Assembly: GCA_009746045.1 (NCBI GenBank)
Contig: RPFO01000872.1
Span: 10,001 to 74,000 of the forward strand
DNA from: Mesostigma viride
Taxonomy: Eukaryota > Streptophyta > Mesostigmatophyceae > Mesostigmatales > Mesostigmataceae
Length of the DNA stretch: 64,000 bases
Reading direction: 5' to 3'
Position 1 is the first letter of the stretch. Each line of letters opens with the position of its first letter. Below the pieces are notes generated by a model. That model made no database searches. It was not told the DNA's origin and saw only the letters and a list, made by a program, of their open reading frames with translations. Made by a program: the position numbers and the translations under genes. Of this stretch, positions 60,101-64,000 are shown piece after piece.

Positions 60101-63100
60101 TCGATTCCCTAGTTGAGCCACAGCCTGGTATGTATGACTCCTGGGCTTTAACACCCAGTGATGACATGGGCTCCCCATCAAGCAGTGGCACAGTGGTGTT
60201 GAAGTGGCTTCCATTGGTGAACATTTGGATGGATGATGCCTGGAACGCTCGGGGCGGGCGCCATGAAACGGGCGCCAGTGATAACTGGGAAGACCAGGAA
60301 CTCACTGTAATACGTTTCCTGTAGTCAGGGCCTCTCATTCAGATATCCTGGATATGTTGCCTAAGGAATATTCAACATCCTCCTTTAAGCCCAAGCCAAG
60401 GTACAGTTGCAAAAGAAAGGGTTGGGGATGACCTGCAGGTCAAGTTAATGATCAGATGGCAGGGTTGAACCATAGATCCCTAAGAAGGATACCATTAAGG
60501 TGGCAAAAGGGGTGCTCATGAGGCTTATTATAAGTCCAGGGTAACCAGTTGTCCATTTCACAAGGCAGCAAGGAATGGGTTGGTCATGGTGTGAAGCTTG
60601 CAGCTCCAAAACAAGAAAGGGTTGGAGTTAGCATATTGGTGATGCAATATGCTAAGCATATCATATCTGAAGTGGCCTTTCCAACGCCGTGCTAAACGCC
60701 TCATTTGGACAAGGAACTTGAGAGTTATCAAGTCCCGAAGTAATGCCGCCGGACGCTACAGCAGTACCAGGACTAAGGACACGTGAGGGACAGGGCACGT
60801 GGCAGTGTTGGGTGAACCATCACACGTTACGTGTCACAGGACCGACTGTCACTAGGAGGTACTGTGGTCAATATTGGTTGATGGTACCAAGAATGTCACA
60901 GGACTTCAGGACTGGCAGTCCTGCAGGCCTGGGATGGACGGGTACTTGTCATGACGGATAAATCCAGAGCGTTACTGTCATTCATGGAAGGACAGACGTC
61001 CTGGATTGATGCAACCAAGGAAATTGACAGTGGCGGACCTGCCAAGGCGTGCAAGGCCTGGCAGCAATGGTGAGACCTAGAAAGGCTCGGACACAGCAGT
61101 GGCCAAGCGTCTTTTCCCAACACCGTCCGTGGGTGCTGCCGCCTCAGGCTAGTGACCACAGGGTAGTGAGGCAACTGTGGTAAAGGTTAAAAGCCGCTGG
61201 TTGAAACCATGGCTCCATTCATCACATCTTGGGAAGACCAGAAACTCACTGATCCGCGTTCATCTAAATGTGGGTGGGTGGGACAAGAAAAAAGACCACA
61301 ACAATGTCACTACGCCGCCAAAGTAGTCAAACTGCCCTAGCACGGGGCTGACATCAGCAACCGAGCTTAACTTAACACGCCAACCTGAGAATGTAGCGAC
61401 ACCTACCGTACCACAAAAACAACAACCAATCAAATACCCTTTCCGAAAGGTTCTAATTATCATTCAACAAACCGGTTCAACAAACCCGGCCCTGTCAAAC
61501 TTTAAGCATAAGATTGTTTCGAGATTGTAGCACAATAGGGCCACTGCCCCTACTAACAATTCCAGGTCGCCAGCCATTAGCCAAATCCGGTTACATCTGC
61601 CAAACCCGCCCGGTTCAGCCGACCATCCAGGCGGCTCCCGTGAGCGGCCTTATTCCCCGCCTCACTTCGAGAAACTCTTTTCAAAGAAATCCGATTCATA
61701 CACCCGTTTGCTCACCATAGTCACCAGCATCTTTGTTAAAACAATAAGTAGATGCATACAGACAGGTAGCGGTTACAGAACCGCTATTAAGAACTCCTTA
61801 GGCATGGCTCGCGATTACCCAACCTCCCCTTCCTGGCCCTCCGGTCCGCTAAAGAAGCACCATTTCCTTTCCCGTCAAAAGCTGTCCTGTCGCGATGGGC
61901 GCTCTCCGTTGCCAGAAAACAGATTTAATTCCCAGCGACTGTGAATGCACAAAAATTCATGCACTGTCAATCGACACAGCTCGCATTTTTGACCCCACTC
62001 GGGGGCCCCCGCTGACCTCGTTGCCGACCTCTTCTCTGGTCCGCTAAGGGGTGCTGTCGCGGAACACAAAGTCAAAGCAAAAGCTGCTGACTGGCGCCGC
62101 TGATTCCAGCCGACGCCCAGTTTACAACTTTTTTGAAGAGCAACCAACCTAGTGCCGAGCACATAAACACTCCTTCCGTACAAAAAAGTGGAAATACCAC
62201 TGATTACGAAATCAAGTTGGCTTTCAGCCCTTGCCTCCTGCGCCGAGGCTCCGTGTCCCACAACGGTGACTTAAATTTTTTACCCCCCGAGCCGCGGCGG
62301 CCCTCAAGCCAAGCCCAACCCGGAATGCAAGCATTTCCAGGTACGAGACAACTCAAAGGCAGGCCAGCCTGCCGACAGCCCAACCCGAGGCGCAAGCATC
62401 CCCAGGTACGGAACCATCAAGCAAGCTAGCCCTTGCCCAACCCGGCCAGCTGGCCGTTTCTTTCAAACAAACCAGCCATTAAATAATGCATCAGCCCCCG
62501 CTTCGCATTTAAACCCCGATCACCCGGACATTAATTCCGGGCCAGTGGCAGCCATGAATCCCAACCGCCTTAAGCAGCCAGGGATCATGGATGCCGGAAA
62601 TTTGGTTAACAAATTTTAGCCCCGCACCCATGCTGAGCGCAAGGCTGGTGAGGCACTTCTTGTACCGCCATAGCCTCAGCCGTCGGCGCTCAGCCAACGT
62701 TTACAAGAAAAAAGACCACAACAATGTCACTACGCCGCCAAAGTAGTCAAACTGCCCTAGCACGGGGCTGACATCAGCAACCGAGCTTAACTTAACACGC
62801 CAACCTGAGAATGTAGCGACACCTACCGTACCACAAAAACAACAACCAATCAAATACCCTTTCCGAAAGGTTCTAATTATCATTCAACAAACCGGTTCAA
62901 CAAACCCGGCCCTGTCAAACTTTAAGCATAAGATTGTTTCGAGATTGTAGCACAATAGGGCCACTGCCCCTACTAACAATTCCAGGTCGCCAGCCATTAG
63001 CCAAATCCGGTTACATCTGCCAAACCCGCCCGGTTCAGCCGACCATCCAGGCGGCTCCCGTGAGCGGCCTTATTCCCCGCCTCACTTCGAGAAACTCTTT

Positions 63101-64000
63101 TCAAAGAAATCCGATTCCCCCCTCTGCAGTGGAACCACCGTAAGATCCACTTCCCCTCCTCTCACCGCCCTCTTGCTGCTCGACAGGACTTCCCTGTAAA
63201 AATAGCAAACGCGATTGTCCATTCACAAGAAAAAAATTACTACAAAAATAAACAAGGATATACGCACGCAAACCATTTCATTACAAGTAAACTGCGGAGA
63301 GGAATCTGACGCACTCATGTACCTGGGTGCTTCCCGCCATTGAGCGGGCTTCTCTTGCACCCACATCCTCTTGCCGGCCCTGCGAACATTTCAACGGAAA
63401 GTAAAAATCCGCTTAGTTGTCGGAAATGACATTTCTGGCGAATATTGCAAAAAAATGCTTATTGTATTTCACGACATCAATTAAATGGGCGGAGACTTAC
63501 GAAGATCGACGCGCCACCTTCCAAATTGCTCGGCGTCATTTCGAAAACATCTTCCCCTGCATCGCCCCCCTTCCCCCTTCCCCTTGGCCGCGGCGGGGGC
63601 ATATCGCCCGTCGCGACCGGCTTGGAAGTCGCGGGGGGATCCCTTGCGGTTGAGGGCACTGCGGCCGACTCGTGCACACTCTCCCCCCTCTTTTGGGCTA
63701 CTGCGGCAGGCGCGGCATGGGAGGGCGCGGCGGCTACTGTTTGTGGCGCATTCTGAGCCAACCTAACCAACCTTAGCTCCTGCTGGAGCATGTTATCCAT
63801 ACGAGGCATGAATTTGCTTTTGGAGAGATAAGGCACCTTTGCGTACTCAGGTTTGTCCCTAAGGATGTCTCGGTACAGCGCGATTTGCTCTTCACGAGTG
63901 CCATTCGCGAGTCGCTCAAACCGCGCAAGCTGAGACCGCGCATCCGGATCGTCCACCATCTCACGACCAACGTGGTACTCATCCTTCCCAGTGACCGCGG
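45141..64000 (-). CDS. large acidic protein of unknown function, multi-exon, 5' end beyond the window
   Basis: Exons on the - strand: 63501 to the right edge, 63323-63379, 50753-51259, 49124-50310, 46013-48867 and 45141-45871 (stop TGA). Donors are GTAAGT, GTACAT, GTAAGT, GTAAGC and GTAAAT, and phases agree at each join provided single-base losses are allowed in the G6 run at 49189-49194, near 47050-47120 and near 46365. About 1,950 aa are visible. The protein starts with charged helical sequence, has a long region with WWQIREEK and AYGPVKRGKGVSI, an extended Glu/Asp run (from about 47190), a basic KKRRR patch, seven 24-residue repeats and a short conserved-looking C-terminal domain (VEDMWLNWQHKYP). 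I do not recognise it. The acidic run and basic patch would fit a nuclear protein. The second intron has been invaded by a Copia element and another insertion. A possible extra exon ending at 63193 (after TTTTTACAG) could not be placed. Confidence 0.6.
46499..46975 (-). repeat. 72-bp exonic tandem repeat (24 aa), about 6.6 copies
   Basis: ACGCCCGCCGGCGTTTCC or a close variant recurs at 46571, 46643, 46715, 46787, 46859 and 46931. On the - strand one frame gives GNAGGRICDEEGDRQ-type units, another gives ETPAGVSVMRRGIAS-type units. The first is preferred because it connects to the downstream exon after a single-base change. Repeats lie within the 46013-48867 exon. Confidence 0.9.
47190..47270 (-). 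repeat. GAG/GAC-rich trinucleotide tract coding for a Glu/Asp run
   Basis: On the + strand CTCCTCGTC words repeat for about 80 bp. In the - strand gene this codes an uninterrupted acidic run. A further acidic segment follows up to about 47360. Confidence 0.85.
48868..49123 (-). repeat. intron with three copies of a ~70-bp unit
   Basis: The intron between two exons of the large - strand gene holds three tandem units, each with GCGACCGCCGGCGTTTCT or a one-base variant, followed by TGGTTTTC-like and AGTATGCCAT words (motif at about 48959, 49025 and 49096 on the + strand). The first copy starts 11 bases after the GT donor. Confidence 0.85.
50311..50752 (-). repeat. intron made of three ~152-bp tandem units that include splice-site-like ends
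   Basis: Reading the - strand, the units start GTAAGTCTACCTCTGTTG (50752), CCAAGTGTACCTCTGTTG (50600) and GTAAGTGTACCTCTGTTG (50449). Each contains GCGACGGCCGGCGTTTCT and ends with a copy of the exon end GAGGGGAATGAG or a close variant. The last unit ends in the acceptor CACTGCAG. The repeat has thus duplicated both the exon end and its donor. Confidence 0.88.
51401..52044 (+). repeat. 5' LTR
   Basis: 644 bp, starting AGTTAGCATATTGG and ending GTTCATCTAAAT. The ends form the short imperfect inverted repeat AGTTAG/CTAAAT rather than the usual TG/CA. The boundary is set by the 5-bp target duplication and by the end of identity with the 3' LTR. Confidence 0.9.
52069..53032 (+). CDS. retrotransposon ORF1, unknown (upstream of gag)
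   Basis: Starts with ATG 25 bp after the 5' LTR and runs about 320 codons to TGA at 53030, with one frame change near 52760 that a single extra base would mend. It contains an Ala/Arg-rich helical region (EYVRGAAEQLLRFREDLAEI) and a hydrophobic helix (VVTLLLQIIAISLG), then a second half with RWGRSRWIRDYAYGLRLP. No zinc knuckle and no similarity that I recognise. It may be a structural protein or part of gag. A 68-bp spacer separates it from the gag ATG. Confidence 0.6.
53101..54421 (+). CDS. gag-like ORF with CCHC zinc knuckle (frameshifted)
   Basis: Begins ATGCCTAGGAGGGCAAGC and ends with TGA at 54419-54421. The N-terminal part is charged. The middle has WLQFLDDIKEEFSDRVHNL and helical sequence typical of capsid regions. 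A Gln/Asn/Gly-rich stretch leads to the knuckle CFACGKEGHWKRDC (54344-54385). Frame breaks at about 53566, 53688, 53726, 53930 and 54185 are each consistent with one missing base, mostly in short runs. The stop is followed directly by CTAG, and pol continues in the same frame, suggesting expression of pol by stop-codon readthrough. Confidence 0.8.
54419..54428 (+). promoter_or_regulatory. candidate gag-pol stop-codon readthrough site
   Basis: The gag frame ends AAG-TGA and is followed in the same frame by CTA-GTG-AAG, the start of the integrase-bearing ORF. UGA CUAG is a known high-readthrough context in animals and viruses. The frame relation and the motif are seen directly; use in translation is inferred. 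Confidence 0.65.
54422..59662 (+). CDS. Copia pol: integrase, retropepsin-like domain, reverse transcriptase, RNase H (interrupted)
   Basis: The integrase has an HHCC-like region (54779-54895) and a catalytic core with DVQH, ADIQFE and GAVERSIREVK in D,D,E positions (54960-55240). A −1 break at 55391 leads into a basic region, then an unexpected retropepsin-like domain at 55955-56180 (VDTNSEVSII, later PAILGQNFL). The reverse transcriptase begins near 56590 (VRPVVTEYHG, LIDFKRAFL) and is cut at 56792 by a TTAA transposon. Its frame resumes exactly at 58491 with GDVEQAKETW, IIWRKSLEKFLK, VDPCLFQSTHEG and HGDDLHLLG, where YVDD is usual. RNase H follows (LFVDSSMDSRKV, SDIAECRAI, VKTDSMGMVQ, HVPGVDNPADALTK) and the ORF ends TGA after PFSGGT. 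The protease active site would be DTN rather than DTG/DSG. Confidence 0.88.
56793..58490. mobile_element. TTAA-type (piggyBac-like) non-autonomous transposon inside Copia RT
   Basis: 1,698 bp with termini CCCCTAAATGG and CCATTTAGGGG, flanked on both sides by TTAA (56789-56792 and 58491-58494). Subterminal sequences also pair: GCTGCCGATAAATCGGCAG on the left, GGCGGAAAATCGGCAGC on the right. TTAA duplication and a CCC-starting terminus fit the piggyBac superfamily. No transposase ORF is visible. The host frame ends at a stop made by the transposon terminus and continues in the same frame beyond the second TTAA. Confidence 0.9.
59663..60625 (+). other. Copia 3' noncoding region
   Basis: About 960 bp between the pol stop and the 3' LTR with no supported ORF. 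It includes a G-rich stretch (CCCAGGGGGGAGGG, 59706) and a sequence echoing the LTR end at 60286-60312 (GGGAAGACCAGGAACTCACT compared with GGGAAGACCAGAAACTCACT). Confidence 0.6.
60626..61269 (+). repeat. 3' LTR
   Basis: 644 bp, same sequence as the 5' LTR by eye throughout, followed by the target duplication GTGGG at 61270-61274. Confidence 0.9.
61283..63117. mobile_element. 1.8-kb element bounded by 415-bp direct repeats (TRIM-like candidate)
   Basis: 61283-61697 and 62703-63117 are direct repeats, 415 bp each with no difference noticed, starting ACAAGAAAAAAGACC and ending AAATCCGATTC. The 1,005 bp between them have no convincing ORF. Size and layout fit a terminal-repeat retrotransposon in miniature or a small LTR element. 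However, the ends are not TG/CA, no clear primer site or polypurine tract was found, and the flanks (GTGGG and CCCCC) do not form a target duplication. A partial tandem duplication is the alternative. It lies in the same intron as the Copia element. Confidence 0.6.

Larger units (their letters stand above)
51401..61269 (+). mobile_element. Copia-type LTR retrotransposon, young, nested in an intron
   Basis: Bounded by two 644-bp LTRs that I could find no difference between, and flanked by the 5-bp direct repeat GTGGG (51396-51400 and 61270-61274). The order inside is ORF1, gag with a CCHC knuckle, integrase, retropepsin-like domain, reverse transcriptase and RNase H. It lies antisense to the large - strand gene. 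Placement of integrase before reverse transcriptase identifies the Copia superfamily. The element is interrupted by a TTAA transposon (56793-58490). A purine-rich stretch ACAAGAAAGGGTTGG precedes the 3' LTR. Confidence 0.93.

Noticed and set aside
60098-60108. GGTTCGATTCC as a tRNA B box (tRNA or SINE)
   Set aside because: No A box at the proper distance and no cloverleaf could be drawn; it lies in the Copia 3' noncoding region.
63118-63193. An additional exon of the large - strand gene (acceptor TTTTTACAG at 63194)
   Set aside because: Possible donors leave a phase that does not match the 50753-51259 exon, and the open frame runs into the inserted element; skipping it gives a clean phase-0 join.

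Overview
The window is eukaryotic nuclear DNA. Three genes can be assembled from exons whose reading phases match across GT-AG introns, the introns are long, and most of the rest is transposons and tandem repeats. The Akr1/HIP14/TIP1-type palmitoyltransferase and the PHD/RING-bearing LINE with a restriction-like nuclease would suit a green alga or a related photosynthetic protist, but no gene here fixes the taxon, so this is an inference.

Layout. 1-4000: the last four recognisable exons of an unidentified + strand gene; its final intron is mostly an 8-bp minisatellite of about 1.2 kb. 4000-8965: intergenic, with two hairpins, a long CCCA-rich low-complexity tract and one stray transposon end. 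8966-19126: a complete 13-exon ankyrin-repeat DHHC palmitoyltransferase on the - strand (about 678 aa). 19127-20699: shared upstream region. 20700-24867: a four-exon + strand gene for a C2-domain protein with one membrane segment and a Trp-rich C-terminal repeat (about 838 aa).

25000-36000 is a transposon graveyard: a degenerate 3' LINE fragment, a foldback element and two further TTAA-flanked elements lying end to end (27647-33105), and a second degenerate APE-type LINE. 36147-39585 is an array of 20 almost identical 170-bp satellite units that ends exactly where a 5.4-kb LINE begins (39586-about 44990). That LINE encodes PHD and RING fingers, a reverse transcriptase and a PD-(D/E)XK-like nuclease.

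45141-64000 is a large - strand multi-exon gene of unknown function, open at the right edge. One intron, originally about 350 nt, has grown to 12 kb by two insertions: a 9.9-kb Copia-type LTR retrotransposon (51401-61269, identical 644-bp LTRs, 5-bp target duplication GTGGG) and a 1.8-kb element bounded by 415-bp direct repeats. The Copia element has several unusual traits: gag and pol share one frame separated by TGA-CTAG, a retropepsin-like domain lies after the integrase, and a 1.7-kb TTAA-type DNA transposon sits inside the reverse transcriptase.

The transposon ORFs and the large unknown gene are broken by frameshifts that almost all look like loss of one base, mostly in C or G runs. The two conserved host genes show none. 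This may mean read-level homopolymer error in part of the assembly rather than true decay. No rRNA, convincing tRNA or CRISPR array was seen. All exon joins come from splice signals and phase alone.
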